Of a DNA stretch of 64,000 nt, positions 23,474-35,204 are shown piece by piece. Both the position numbers and the translations under genes were made by a program. The notes beneath the pieces were generated by a model. The model did not search any database. It worked only from the letters and a program-made list of their open reading frames with translations, and was not told the origin of the DNA. Origin of the DNA: Celoporthe dispersa (Eukaryota > Ascomycota > Sordariomycetes > Diaporthales > Cryphonectriaceae); NCBI GenBank assembly GCA_016584495.1, contig WAID01000007.1:1970001-2034000 (forward strand). Direction: 5' to 3'. The stretch's first letter is position 1, and each line of letters opens with the position of its first letter.

Positions 23474-25199
23474 ATGGGTCGCGCAGAGGATTCACCTCCG
23501 ACCAGGCCCATCGCCGAGCCAGGTCCCGTTGTCTCGACGGACAAGGACATCCAGCTCACCATGCCCACCCGGCCCCCTCCGTCCGCCGACCCGCCTCGCC
23601 TCCTGATCATCGGCGCTGGCTCCCGTGGCCAGGCCTACGCCCACGCCGTGCACACCGCCACCAACGGCACCATCGCTGCCGTCGCCGAGCCCCATGCCTT
23701 CAAGCGCGCCCAGTTTGGCCGCAACTATGTCTGGGGCCCTCGCGGCGACAAGGCCCCTGCCGAGGGTGAGTCGTTCGCTTCGTGGACGGACTTCATCGCT
23801 TACGAGACGGAGCGACGCCTGCGTGCTGCCGTCCCTGGTGCGAAGGGCGTCCCTAAGGGCGTGGATGGGGTGTTCGTCTGCGTGCTGGACGAGATGCACC
23901 GCGAGGTGGTGGTCGCGCTCGCCGCGCTGGGCGGCCTGCATATCATGTGCGAGAAGCCGCTAGCCACGACGCTGGGTGACTGCGTGGATATGTACCGGGC
24001 ACTGCGGGACAACACCAGCGCAGAAGGCGAGCCGTGCGTCTTCTCTATCGGACACGTGCTGCGGTACAGCCCGCACAATGTTGAGCTGCGCAGGCTGCTG
24101 CTCGAGGAGAAGGTCATCGGCGACGTGCTCTCTGTCGTGCACACCGAGCCCGTCGGCTGGTGGCACTTTACCCACAGCTACGTGAGGGGCAACTGGAGGA
24201 GGGAGGACACCACGGCCCCGAGCCTGCTGACCAAGAGCTGTCATGACGTGGATGTCCTGCTGTGGCTGCTGTGCTCGCCGGCGAGGTACGAGGATGGCGG
24301 GCAGAAGGCCCTGCCGCACCTCCCGTCCACGGTGTCAAGCAGTGGGAGGCTGCAGTACTTCAAAAAGAGCAGGAAGCCTGTCGGTGCCGGGTCTGCGACC
24401 AACTGTCTACAGTGCCCGGTCGAGGAGACGTGCAAATACTCGGCAAAGCGCATCTACACGGGCGACAAGCCCTTCAAGGGATTGGGAGCAGGCACCGTTG
24501 GCTGGCCGGTGAGCATCGTGCTCCCCGAGATTGAGGACCTCGGGGCCGGCGAGGAGGGCCGGAAGGCGCTCATGGCGAAGCTGGCTGAGGATTACAGCCC
24601 AGATATGCCGGACACGGAGATCGCGAGGCGTAACTGGTTCGGGCGGTGCGTCTATGAGAGTGACAACGACGTGGCAGACGAGCAGGTGGTGACCATAACC
24701 TGGGATGACGATGTTCTCCCGCCGTCGTCAGAAGGCGGTGAAGAAGCTGGTCCCATGTCAGACAGGCTGGGCGGTCGAGGCGCAAAGCAGGCGACCTTCC
24801 ACATGGTAGCCCAGACCAAGCGACAATGCGAGCGGTTTACGCGCATATATGGCGTCAACGGTGAGATATACGCAGATTCATACACCATTACGGTAGAGGA
24901 CTTCAACACCGGCAAGACGACCACGCACACACCGCGCATGGAGAGCATGGGCCACGGGGGCGGGGATCTGGGCCTGGCGAGACAGTTCGTGGAGGCCATC
25001 GATGTGGTTAAGAACAAGCGCGACGAAGGGTGGACGAGCGACAGGGCGCAGAAGGAGATCATACGTTGCACGCTGGACGAGGTTATCAGGAGCCACGCCA
25101 TGGTCTTTTTGTGCCGAGGAGGCCAAGAGGGGGAAGAAGATCGTGGACTGGGCTGAGTGGTGGGCACGGGAGGTCGAGGGCAATCTGGGCGCGAAGTAA
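23474..25199 (+). CDS. Gfo/Idh/MocA-family NAD(P)-dependent oxidoreductase
   Basis: Predicted sugar or polyol dehydrogenase-like protein, single exon. The ATG at 23474 starts a 45-residue leader, then the Rossmann fold LLIIGAGSRGQAYAHAV (GxGxxG type). The family motif EKP follows in HIMCEKPLATT, and the C-terminal domain contains HVLRYSPHN and the substrate-side KSCHDVDVLLW. An unusual cysteine cluster, NCLQCPVEETCKYSAKR (three Cys), is shared with many fungal members and may bind metal. Length is about 574 residues, long for the family (usually 330-450) because of this insertion and an acidic loop. One extra T in the T-run at 25106-25110 breaks the frame near the end; corrected, it ends VDWAEWWAREVEGNLGAK at a TAA at 25197-25199. 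The substrate cannot be inferred. Confidence 0.85.
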
Positions 25200-26944
25200 C
25201 AGCAGCCACCGCCAGCGCCCTCTTGTTAGTCGCCACTCGGTCAGGAGTTCTCATCCATCTGCCTGCTGGCTTGATAGGATCCGTCTCGTATTGCTGACAT
25301 GAGACCTGGGAGACGAGTCTATAGCTCGGCGCTAGGCATGATGCCCAAGTCCCTTCTCTGTCGTCATTGGGAATGGTCAGTTCTCTCATAAAACAAGTGG
25401 CTCGATCTGACTGATCGCTAGAGTGATTTCTTCGCCAGATATCATGACGACGTGAAGTTCCTATGTGTGCACGTCGGAAATCTCGCGCCATGATGGCAGA
25501 TGGCCCAAGTCCAAGGCAAGAGAACACAACGATGCTCTTGGTCCACAAAAAAGACTACACCTCGGAAGTATTTCTCGGCCTTGTCTACCATTGGCATGCT
25601 TTCACCAGTAATCAACGCAAGGTCCGAAGGAGTTTTGGAAGACTTATAAATTGAGAGGAAAGGAGAAAAGCAGCGCGGGGCTAGAGATTGATAATTAACA
25701 GCGCATCCAGCCCTATCTTTTTCTGGGTACGTCTTGTCCGTACAGATGCAGTGGAGCGAGCGGCTCTAAACAATTCTTCGATGGACATGGATTTTCTTCT
25801 GACCTTCTTGGGCCCATAGGCTTATTCACAAGGGATCGCTTCCCCGGTTTTTGGAAGCTGTCGCGGATAATAAGCATCAGGTGTGGTGGTCAGCACAACC
25901 CTCCGATCTGACCACTGCCTCACATTATATGAATGGGTTGGACCGTGGACAGTTTCTCAGCCTCGGATCTGGTTCTATAGCACACACTACTGTAATACGC
26001 TGAGGATGTTTATACAGTGCCCACTGACATTTTTTGCAGCTTTTATATCGCCAGACGCCAGGTATCTAGATTCAGAATCATATAGAGAAAACCCAATGCC
26101 AAACACATGAGGATATACTCAGTGGCAGAAGCGTGCACAAGTCCGAGGTGTGGGTCTCAACTCGGACTCAACGCTGTCCTGCCTCTGCACATGCGTATCC
26201 TTCGCCATGCATACACGACGTCTGTACTCCCTCCTAGCACATCACGAGCGAACACCGTCGAGACCAAAGAAAAAGTCGGTATGTAACATTGCACCACGCT
26301 GCGGTAGGATCAATTTTCTGGAGCCCCTTGCCTTGCTGGCTGAGGCTGACACCAAAGCGCTGGCCAGCCGGCCGTCCCGAGCCGGTGGGAATTTTGACTG
26401 CCGATCTCTTCTGCCACTCAGTCATCGTATCCCAGATAGGTAACGAGAGTGAGTTGTAGATCTCGTGATGATTGGTAGGGGCCACAGGACGGCCCTGGAG
26501 AGTAACGAATGAGGCGGTAGCTCTGCAGTCAGCCTTTTTCTCTTCTTAACCAACTCAGGAGGAGGAGGGCGAAGTGGCAGGATGGAAGGAAGGGTTGTTT
26601 TCTCGTATCTAGGTCTCGTTCAGCCATGGAGATGGATACCGCCTTTGTTGGAGGATTTGATTCCACACGCAAGGATGTGTTTTCTTTCGAGAGGCTGGAT
26701 AGCCTGAGGAAAGAAGTACGTATAGGATGTTGAGGGAGGCAAAAAGAAGAGAGAGAGAAAAAACAGGTATAAGTAAGTTGCCTGCTTCGTTTCCCAGATA
26801 TTCGAGTCTTCCAGGTGGTCACCAAGTCCTTTTTCACATCGTCCTGTAAGCATCGAAAACAAACAGATTCCTCCCTACACACCTATACACAAAAACCTTC
26901 TAAATCTACACCAATTTCACTAAAAAAAAAAACAAAAATAAAAA
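25200..26944. other. Long intergenic region upstream of a small secreted protein gene
   Basis: About 1.7 kb without a supported gene. The last part should contain the promoter of the secreted protein, including a TATAAG-like element at 26770. The 60 bases before its ATG are A-rich with few G, as in many fungal 5' leaders. Confidence 0.45.
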
Positions 26945-27436
26945 ATGCAGTTCATCACCGCCATCCTCTCCCTCGCCGCCGCCACCTCGGCCGCCAGCAT
27001 CACCCGCCGCCAGCTCGACCCGCACATGATCGACTTCCGCTCCTACGGCGAGGCCGGATGCTCCGCGGCCAACCAGGGCGTCTACACGTACGAAGAGTCC
27101 GACGCCAACACCTGCTTCGAGTTCCCGTCCGGGCTGGACATTGAGTCTGTTCTCGTTGTGGATATTACACTCAGCGGATGCTCTTGTAAGCAAAGCGCCC
27201 CCCCCCTCCTCTCTCTCTCTTTCTTTCTCTATACTCGGGCACGCAATACCATTCACCTCTTCTCACTACCTTTTTCTGTCGAATGTATATTTTTTTTCAA
27301 AACTAATAAAAAAATTCAAACAGTCTATGTCTACTCGGACTTTGAGTGTGCGACGGAGGCGATCCCGATTGCTGACGGGGCGTGTTACAATGCCACAGCT
27401 GCAGGACTGGGCTCGTACCAGACAATCTGCTCTTGA
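26945..27436 (+). CDS. Small secreted cysteine-containing protein, candidate effector
   Basis: Not a family I can name. Exons 26945-27185 and 27324-27436 encode 117 residues. The N-terminus MQFITAILSLAAATSAAS is a clear signal peptide; ITRRQ follows, with a possible Kex2-type site after RR. The mature part has six cysteines (about three disulphides), and a C-terminal F-Y-V-Y-S-D-F-E-C ... G-A-C-Y-N ... Q-T-I-C pattern seen in many small secreted fungal proteins. The intron (27186-27323, GTAAGC...AAACAG) has length 138, a multiple of three with no stop, so a retained-intron form would stay in frame with a hydrophobic, Ser/Leu-rich 46-residue insert. I prefer the spliced form because the insert lacks coding character and the junction restores the Cys pattern. 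Role unknown. Confidence 0.75.
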   Translation: MQFITAILSLAAATSAASITRRQLDPHMIDFRSYGEAGCSAANQGVYTYEESDANTCFEFPSGLDIESVLVVDITLSGCSCKQSAPPLLSLSFFLYTRARNTIHLFSLPFSVECIFFFKTNKKIQTVYVYSDFECATEAIPIADGACYNATAAGLGSYQTICS

Positions 27437-28042
27437 GCGGCGGCGACGATGATGGGAAGGGTGGCTGCGACTGGCCGTTCGAAGATGAGCAAGAGATAAT
27501 TTTATTATTTCTTTCTTGGTTCTGCAGTACGAGTTCCACCAGCATGATTTACAGACATGATAACATGAAGGACTTAGGGATAGTAAATAGATAGTCACTC
27601 CTTCACGGGGCCAGGCAGATGATTAACAACCGGACAATACTATGGTTGATGGTTACATGATGACACCAACGTCTCTCGCTCTCTCAATGGTGAGGATATG
27701 CCTTACTCATATCATAAATGAATAGACCACCAATTGGCCTTGCCTTCTTCCTGCAGTTTTTACATTCAGCAGTACATAGGTATATAATATAGACACAGGT
27801 GCAAAAATGTCCTGCGGAAGGGTGTCGATTTCCCTAATGAGCCCAATGGTGAACAAGCCACATGCCAAGTCAACCCACAACACTTAATCTCTTCCCCTCC
27901 TCCTGTTATGAACCCGTGCTATGCTTTGACACTCCCCAGCCCGATAAGAACCTACTTTACACTAGCTATTTCTGCCAAATGAAGAATTCCAGAGAGGCCG
28001 TGGAGACGAGATCGGAATGTCCTTGTTAGGAGCCAGAAAAAC
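27437..28042. other. Convergent intergenic region
   Basis: About 600 bases between the secreted protein gene and the 3' end of PTA1. AT-rich patches (27640-27800) and no gene signal. Confidence 0.5.
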
Positions 28043-30628
28043 TCAGGTCGCAACAGCTGGAGGGAGAGCAGATGTGTTGTTGCCTTCACCGCCTGCAGTC
28101 TGCGACTCGAGGAAGCCCGGGCGCCATTTCGTGAGATACTTTGCCGCCATGGGGCGGGCATCCTCATCTAAGAACTGGATCAGCTACATTTTCTATGCAT
28201 AGGACGACAAAGTTCCAGGTGAGTACTTACACTCGATCCAGATGTCCTGAACCGTGTCCAACGCCATATCCCTCACCGGCGGCTTCATCATGACGAGATA
28301 AAGCAAAGTCGTAAGCGCCAGCTGAACCATTGCCGGATCTGCGCACAGGTGTGTCACCTTGGTCAGGATCGCCTTGTTGAGCTCCGGTATCTCGCCCAGG
28401 AACCGCATGAGCACTTTGTCCGAGGGGTTCAGGTAAGGGAAGAAGCCCTCGACGAGTCTGCTGGCCCACTTGACGTAGTGCAGCGGCGCGTCCGAGCTCT
28501 GCTGCCTTGCCAGATTGTCATTGTACCACTCCTCGCAGAGCCACGCGACCGCAACGTCAATGCGCTTGCGAAAGTCCTCTAGCACATATGCATACAACCG
28601 TTCGCGGATGGCGTTACCGTTCAGTGGGTTGCGAGACACTATAGCACTGCTGTCCTCGGCCTTGATATCAGTCTCCTCGAGACCAGCGCCTGAGCGTGTG
28701 CCCAGGCGGACGATGAACGTCAGCATCGACTCCCTGTCATACGAGTTTGCCGCAAGCCGGTTGATGCCGGCTCTGGTCTTCTTCGCTGGTGGATCCTCCA
28801 GAACCTTCACCGCGTCGAGGACCCGAGCCACGGTCACCTGGCCGGCTGATGCTGCAGCCTCAGGTGTAAGCGTAGGTGGTGGGGGCAGTTTAAATGGGCC
28901 TAGGGCCAATGATGCAGCATCCGCCTGCTGCTGCTGCTCGACTCGCGGCGTGCCGTCCAACTTGTTGAGAATCTGCTCCGTATCCTCGGCCATCATGTAG
29001 TCTGGTTCGTAATCATCATCATCCTCGACATCAAGAGGCGCAGTGTCTGGATTTAATGCCGGTGCCTGTGCCGCAGCCTTGACCGCGAGACGCTCGCTCA
29101 CGGCCTTGACGGCCCTGTCGAGCGCCTGAGGATCTATCCTCGAGAGTGTTGCCACAACAATCTTGGCCGTTATAGCCGCTGGTACCTGTGCCGCATCGAT
29201 AGCTTGCAGGGACGGGGTGCCAGGCAGGGCGAAGAGGGCGGCAAGACTGTTGGGAGGGTGTGCCAGTGGAACGATTCGTGCCTGGGTAGGCCCCGTCATC
29301 TTCTGCCGCTTGGCGTCGCCGTACAGTTGTTGCTCGGCCAAGTGCCGCTTGCTGCCGGCCCCTTCGAGGATCTCAGCCCGCGAGCGCATGAGCCGCTCCA
29401 CGTGGGCATGCATCCGGGGTGCCCATGGGTTCTGCGGATCCCTGGTATTCGTCAGTCAGTCAAGTCTCACCTGGACCTGAGGAGGAAGGCACATACCGTC
29501 TGAGAAGATGGACCAGCAACTGTCTCGTCGTCTTCTCCATCGATTTGATAAGCACACGCGTTCTGGGGGTTATGGGAGAGTTGGCAAGCTTGAGCGGGTT
29601 GAAGCCCAAGACAGCATTGAGGATTCGAGTCGACGTGGCTGGTCTGGAGCGGATGAGGATGGACAGACAGTTCAATGTTCCATCTACTACAATAGCATCA
29701 CTGCAGATTAAGCTGTTGTGTTAGCAAGAGTCCGATGGCGTTCGACAAAGGTTGCCGCGTCTTACCTGCTGTTATCCTGGAGCACGCTGAGCATCCTGTC
29801 GAGGAGGCCGGTAGCCTCCGCTTCAAGTTGTCTTATGTCAAGAAAGGGGTGGTCTGCCGGGACCATCCCCAACGACACCTCCAAAGCCATTTCGCTGCTG
29901 ACATCCATATTTTAGTCCTGAACGGCACCGCACATCTACAGGAATCTTACCTTGTCCATGCTGATGGCTGTTGTCTGTGCGAGAACCACGCGCTGGGCAA
30001 ACTTGATACAGCAGGCCTTCAAGACAGAGGCAGCATCGTCCCATATCCGTAGAATCCTCTGCTTGATGGCCATCAACTCGTCCCATGGTCCTCTTTCGTA
30101 TGAGTTGTGTATTCTGATGAGAAAGTCTGCGTCAGCAAAGCCACCCAGAGACTGTGGATATAGTATCTCGAGGAAAGAGCACAGTAGAAGGAAAAGGAGA
30201 AGAAAAGCCATAGCAAAAAGGTCCCGTTCATGTCGAACGGGGACCGGCAGCCACAAGGAGCATCAACGCTGAGATCGAACGTACATCCATCGCATCGCAT
30301 GTGGGTATATGCTCGCCGCTGCCTGGATGGCACTCTTCAAAACATATGGGTCCTCCTTGGGGTTTTCCAGCAAGGCGCGCAGGTGACCGACAACCTGCAG
30401 GCTCATGCCCTCCTTGTCACGGCCGGGAAGGGCGGGTGTCGCAAAGGCCTCGGCGATGAAGTTGGTGGCCCATCTGCGTAGCTCGACGTTGGTGTTGGGG
30501 CTGGCGAGCGGCAGGATGCCCACCATGATCTGCGAGTAATAGGCCTGGGGGTCGCTGAGGACGGCCTTCTTGGCCTCGTTCAGCTGCTTGAGCTGCTCGC
30601 TCACGGACTGCACATCGCCGGCCGCCAT
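28043..30628 (-). CDS. PTA1: Symplekin/Pta1, scaffold of the mRNA cleavage and polyadenylation factor
   Basis: Subunit of CPF that links 3'-end processing to RNA polymerase II. Exons proposed: 30285-30628, 29951-30113, 29766-29897, 29497-29700, 28231-29441 and 28043-28168. The start gives MAAGDVQSVSEQLKQLNEA. The N-terminal HEAT-like part includes ELRRWATNFIAEAFATP and HAMRW|IIHNSYERGPWDEL across the first intron. The middle has LNCLSILIRSRP, and the end DIWIE|YEDARPMAAKYLTKWRPGF matches the fungal Pta1 C-terminus when the last acceptor is TTCTTAG at 28169-28175. Length is about 726 residues. Exon 3 does not join exon 2 in phase (one base too many upstream, or an undetected splice variant), the only unresolved junction. 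It is divergent from COA3. Confidence 0.88.
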
Positions 30629-31441
30629 GATGGGCAAGAAGCCGGCAGCAGAGAGAACACAGGCAGAAGGGCTTGCAGGGAGCGGTGTCGGATCGTGGAA
30701 GATGAGGGGTCTGTCTGTGGGAGGGAGGGGAGACGTCCCAGCTTCTACTCTACGAGGATGGTGTCGTGTCTGGGACGGGTCGGAGCTCCAGAGGGTCGAG
30801 GATGGGGTATGAACGGGAGCAGGTGCAGGCAGAACGAGAGGCAGCAGGGATCATCAGTTTGCAGCGTGCATCCAGAGCGACTGACCCAGGAGCGAGGTTG
30901 TCGAGAATTGCCTTGACGCGCGAGTGTCGCTTTGTTGAAAGACGTCGTTAGTGTCGCGGTGATCTTGCCTGGTTCGTAGTCGCATTCTTTGCTTCGCCAG
31001 TGAATAACACAAGTTGATGCAAGCCGTCACTATGAATCGATGTACGTGCCGTCTGGTGGTCGATAGAGTCGGTAGTGACTCTGTTTCAGTGTAAAAAAGC
31101 TGTGTGCGCGGGTTGATTGATGAGAGATGACGTTTGAGTGTGGTCAAGAAGAAGACGCAGCCTAGAAAATCGAGCCTAAGCGCGTCGCCAGTAAATCATT
31201 CACGAGTACCTGGTACTGTCCCCTGCGAGCTAGCTGCTAGGCTCTGCTACCCCTGTTTGGGAGGACCTCCCCCTGTAACCGCCCAGCGGCCATACTGAAG
31301 ATGGATGAGATCACAGCCTAGCTTACATAACCCAACTTTTCTGTCACAGAGTCAGGCATCTGATTCTACCGGAATCAGGCGACCCTTCCTTTCTCTTTCT
31401 CTCCGACACCGACAACGCGGAAGACCAAGTTCCTCTTCAAC
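30629..31441. promoter_or_regulatory. Divergent promoter region, PTA1 / COA3
   Basis: About 810 bases between divergent starts. A C/T-rich stretch lies immediately before the COA3 ATG (31385-31440). No coding feature was recognised. Confidence 0.45.
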
Positions 31442-31824
31442 ATGGCAGGGTGAGATCCAAGCCTAAACCTCATGCACAAAGCAAGTGTTCCATGGCCACT
31501 GACTCACCAGTTTCAAATAGGTACGACCACTCCAGCTACTATACCCGAGCCAACGCGCAGTCCGCGGCCCTCCTGCGGGCGCGGCGCCCATATCTGGTCA
31601 AGAATGCCGTGACGGGCTTGATCATGGCTGGGCTTGCCACCGGTGTTTGTACGTCGATGTTGGCCCCGAGGCAGCAGCATTGCGCCAGAGTTTCCAGAGA
31701 CTGATCTTGGACAGACATGTACACGATCAAGGCCGTCGGCCAGGACGAGTTCGAAGACGTCAAGGTACCCGATGTTCCGGTCCACCAGGCACAGCAAGGC
31801 AGCCCCGAGGTAGCCAAAAAATAA
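31442..31824 (+). CDS. COA3: Cytochrome c oxidase assembly factor 3
   Basis: Mitochondrial inner-membrane protein needed for Cox1 maturation in complex IV assembly. Three exons: 31442-31449, 31521-31648 and 31715-31824, giving 246 nt and 81 residues with no correction needed. The first coding exon is only 8 nt (ATG GCA GG). The conserved core YDHSSYYTRANAQSAALLRA is followed by one transmembrane helix (NAVTGLIMAGLATGV|YMYTI) and the conserved tail KAVGQDEFEDVKVPDVPV. The first intron begins GTGAGA and the second GTACGT. Length and topology (short N-terminal matrix part, single helix) are typical of fungal Coa3. Confidence 0.93.
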
Positions 31825-32406
31825 AAGAATTTTTTTATGCCTAAACCTTGGGTACCGCACGACATACATGGCTTTCCTCGTCGGAATGTGTTTGGCTGCG
31901 CAACATGACCACGAGCTGCGCGGATAGTGCATGTTACGGAGGAGTTATTTCACTACGAAGCGCAGGAGTGCCCACGAGAACGGGTAGGCCTGGCTTGACG
32001 TGAGTCGATATGCGCTGATCGTAGGCGCATGCTTGTATAGCTACAATGCTCTATCGACAGCAACAAGAACGATCTAACCTGGAGCCATTTGCCAGGACAA
32101 GGTTCCATAAGGTGATTGAAAGTACCCCGACAACGCCGTCTCGGAAAGTTAGCTTGATAGCTGCGAATCGAAAGAAACACCCAGACAACTCCTCTTAGTA
32201 GAATGCTCCTGTTGTCATACACACGGCTCAGGCTGCTGAAGTCAATCAATAGCCACCCAGGCCTGGACCGGCCGACGCCGCGCAGAGGAAGATACCAAAA
32301 GCACGTCTTTGTATAAGCTGAAAAAGAACACCTCCATCCCTAAGGGGTATCGCAACTCCAAAGAACCGAGGCTGCAGGGCGCATGTAAATGGCAACAAGT
32401 TCACGC
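31825..32406. other. Convergent intergenic region, COA3 / DEP1
   Basis: About 580 bases between two 3' ends, with no gene or repeat recognised. Confidence 0.5.
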
Positions 32407-34516
32407 TTAGTTTGGGCGGGCTTCAGCCACCTTCCGCGCGTGCCCTGTTTCTGGATCTGCCCCAGAGGCATGTTTGTGCCCCGAATCTCCATTCACCTGG
32501 CCATTTGCATACCAGGCAGCGCCGGCTTGTTGATGTAGTGTTTTCGTTTGGTTCGAAAACGCTGGTGGGCCGGCATAAGCACCATGCGAGTGTCGTCGCG
32601 AGCCATGTGATGGGTGCTTTGGATTGGCCCACGGCGTTTGCTCCAGGAATTGCTCCCCGGCCGGTCCGAGGGTCCGACCAAATGGCACTGCTCCATACTC
32701 ATTAAGCGCGGGCTGTACTTGGTGCGCGGAGCCCATAACGCTGTGTCGAGCTCGCTGCCACTTCTATCAGCACACGCTCCGCTACTTCAAGTTGAGGCTT
32801 TGAGACGACTCACATGCATGGCTTCAAAGTCGTCCTCGATCTCGGCCCGCGATGCAGCCTTCATCTCAGGCGCAGCAGGGAACCCATGGTGCTGGGCAAC
32901 ACCAGCCAAGATTGAAGTCTCTTTGCTGTGCGCAATTGCCTGCTTCTTCTGCAGCGCCTTCGTCTTGGGAAATCGAAAACCATAGTCCGGTATTGGATTG
33001 GCATTCTTCCTGCGCTCGTGTTGTATCTCGTACCATTGTTTCCCGAGCTCGTCCAGTGTCTTTTCTCTTGATTCGCGCACGCTCTGATAAAACTGAGACA
33101 AGATCTGGGCTCGACGGGCCACGGCCCAGCGATCCAAGGCCTCCATATTGTATTGGTACTCGATCTCGGTGACTCTTAGCTTGTCGTCACGGCGGCTGTC
33201 GATGCACTGCATCATCGCAAGGTATTCGGGATGGGTCGGGTTGTCCCCTTCCAACAACGCCTGCTCTTCATTTAATTGCGCGAGTCGCTCCTCGTAGAGC
33301 CTGAACAGCAGAGCACGTCAGCAGAGATCTCAGAAGCGCACCAAACCGCCAAAAGTATAACCTACCGGTCCCGCAGAACTGCAAATTGCTTCTCGATTGT
33401 TCCTAGTTGGTCGAAAGCATGTCGTTTTCTCTCCACTGCAGGCACTAGGTCAGTCGCGACAAGGTGGTAAGTGACAGTTGGAGCCTGCTCACATTCTTCT
33501 TCATTCTTGTGCGCAATTTCAGCCTCCTCGTCAACCTCGGCCGTCTCAATCGGCTCATCCTCTGCTGGCTGGTCGTTTTCTGCAGCCGGCTCTTCTGTCT
33601 CCTGGGCCTCCGTCGGAGTGTCCTCTGCAGAAGCCTTCCACCTCCTCGGAGTGCTCCGCCTTGACTTTCTGGATCTGGTGAGGAGCTCATTTGTAGGCTT
33701 TTCGACCGATTCTGCGATAGCCTCGACGTCCTCCTTGAGTATTGTGTCGTCATTTTCAGCACCGGACTGCTCAGCGCTCTTGCCGCCTGTCGAGTTGGCC
33801 CGGCCCAGGTCTTCGGACAGTACCTTGGATAACGGCGAGACTGCGTCGCTGGGTTCAATGACTGAGTTGGCTCTCTTTCGAGGATGCTCGTTGTCGCTAG
33901 ACTGCCCTGTCGGAGCCAATCGCTTGCGCTTTCTTGAATCAGCCGAGGGCTCGTCGCCTGCCACGATGTGCAACTGCCGGGTCTTCTGGTGCAAGGAGCG
34001 AGAGCTCCTTTGTGATTTTCCAGTGTTTTTGTCCGAATCAGCCTCGCTCTCGCCGGCGGAGCCTTCAGAGAGATCTTCATTGTCGTCGCCGCCAGATGCC
34101 ATCCGCACATCCGCTTGAATTTGCTCTTGTAGCTTGCTTGGGCTTCGGTTGAAGGAGCGGAGGACCTTGTCGGACTGTGGCACTTTCTCGTAGTCCGCGT
34201 TCGAAGCTGTATTGGTGGGCTGTCCGTTGCTCTTGCGCGGGGTGTCGTAGAGCCGCTCTGTGCTTGCTTCGGAGTCGATCTCACTCAGCGAGTCAGAGTC
34301 TTCGTTGGCCGCGGGTTCGCCTGCTCGGCCGTTCTCTCTTTGCTCGGGCTCGTCGTCGTCGGAGGGGTTACTCTTCATGTCAACATCCATAGGCTCGGTG
34401 TCCTTGTCCTCGATGACCTCACTAAGAGGAGAGGATACGGTGCTAGTGTCTTGGTCGAGAAGGGAGTGCGGAGGGTTAGCCATTGTTATAGGCGGCGCGG
34501 TGGCGCCGCTTGCCAT
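32407..34516 (-). CDS. DEP1: Dep1/Sds3-family subunit of the Rpd3L histone deacetylase complex
   Basis: Transcriptional co-repressor component. Exons: 33493-34516, 33366-33435, 32814-33300 and 32407-32754 (1929 nt, 642 residues), all in phase without correction. The N-terminal 350 residues are acidic and disordered (EPMDVDMKSNPSDDDEPEQ), with basic clusters such as RKRKRL. The Sds3-like domain (about residues 365-510) shows LYEERLAQLNEEQALL, NPTHPEYLAMMQCIDSRRDD and ALDRWAVARRAQILSQFYQS, then DELGKQWYEIQHERR. The tail is Gln/His-rich. The first intron (33436-33492) is 57 nt, divisible by three and stopless, so a retained form would insert 19 residues; the spliced form gives LERKRHAFDQLGTIEKQF directly after the acidic stretch. 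It is divergent from NOP12. Confidence 0.87.
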
Positions 34517-34550
34517 GGCTGTCTGTGATGTGTCGGAGCTCGAGGTCTTG

Positions 34551-34569
34551 TGTGTGTGTGTGTGTGTGT
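34551..34569 (+). repeat. (TG)n microsatellite in DEP1 5' leader/promoter
   Basis: About nine TG units, 35-55 bases upstream of the DEP1 ATG. Confidence 0.9.
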
Positions 34570-35045
34570 TTGCCGGTGTCGGGCGCAGCTGGTGGGAAAA
34601 TCGAGTTAACCGGTAGCGTAGGGTAGGTTTAGAGAAATTTGGTGGATTAGAGGTTGAAGCTGTATGCCATGCGACCGGGAAACAATATTCTGTGGGTCAT
34701 GTCTTGTCAAATTTGGGAGGTTGAGCTGGAAAAATGTCTCGTAGCAGTGGTGTGGTAAGGAGAGGCAGGTTTGGAGGATATCCTGCGCCGAGGGGAAGAG
34801 AATCGGGGCGTGAATGGGTGAATGGGTAACCTGCTTCACCGCGGCGTGCCACTCCATCTAACAAGGGTGTCGCTGCATTGCCTGCCGAGAGCCCCTGCGC
34901 CAGCAAGTGTACCTAGGTGGTACTAGTAACTATCGATAAGGGTCTTGGCAATCATTTTTTTGCGAATGCGCCTTGAAATGCGACTGTCTTTCGGCCGCCT
35001 TGAGGAACTGAAGGCTACCTCGCAGATTGATTGGGTCAATCAGAT

Positions 35046-35055
35046 CAATTTTTCA
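35046..35055 (+). promoter_or_regulatory. RRPE-like element upstream of NOP12
   Basis: CAATTTTTCA resembles the reverse complement of the ribosomal RNA processing element (core GAAAAATTT) found before ribosome-biogenesis genes, and NOP12 is such a gene. It lies about 150 bases upstream of the ATG. A single short A/T-rich match could be chance. Confidence 0.3.
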
Positions 35056-35204
35056 ATTTCGGTGGGACGGTCTCTTTACCTTGTCCAGTCCTTCTGGAAG
35101 TCCCGACTGTGCTTGCAGTCTATTCACTCTTGTGATTTCCATTGAACCTACAAGGCGCAGTCGGCAGATCGCAGGGTCTTCTGTTCTGCACTCGAAGTTT
35201 CGAG

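Larger units (their letters stand above)
34517..35204. promoter_or_regulatory. Divergent promoter region, DEP1 / NOP12
   Basis: About 690 bases between divergent starts. It contains a TG microsatellite close to the DEP1 start (34551-34569) and an RRPE-like element on the NOP12 side. Confidence 0.5.
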
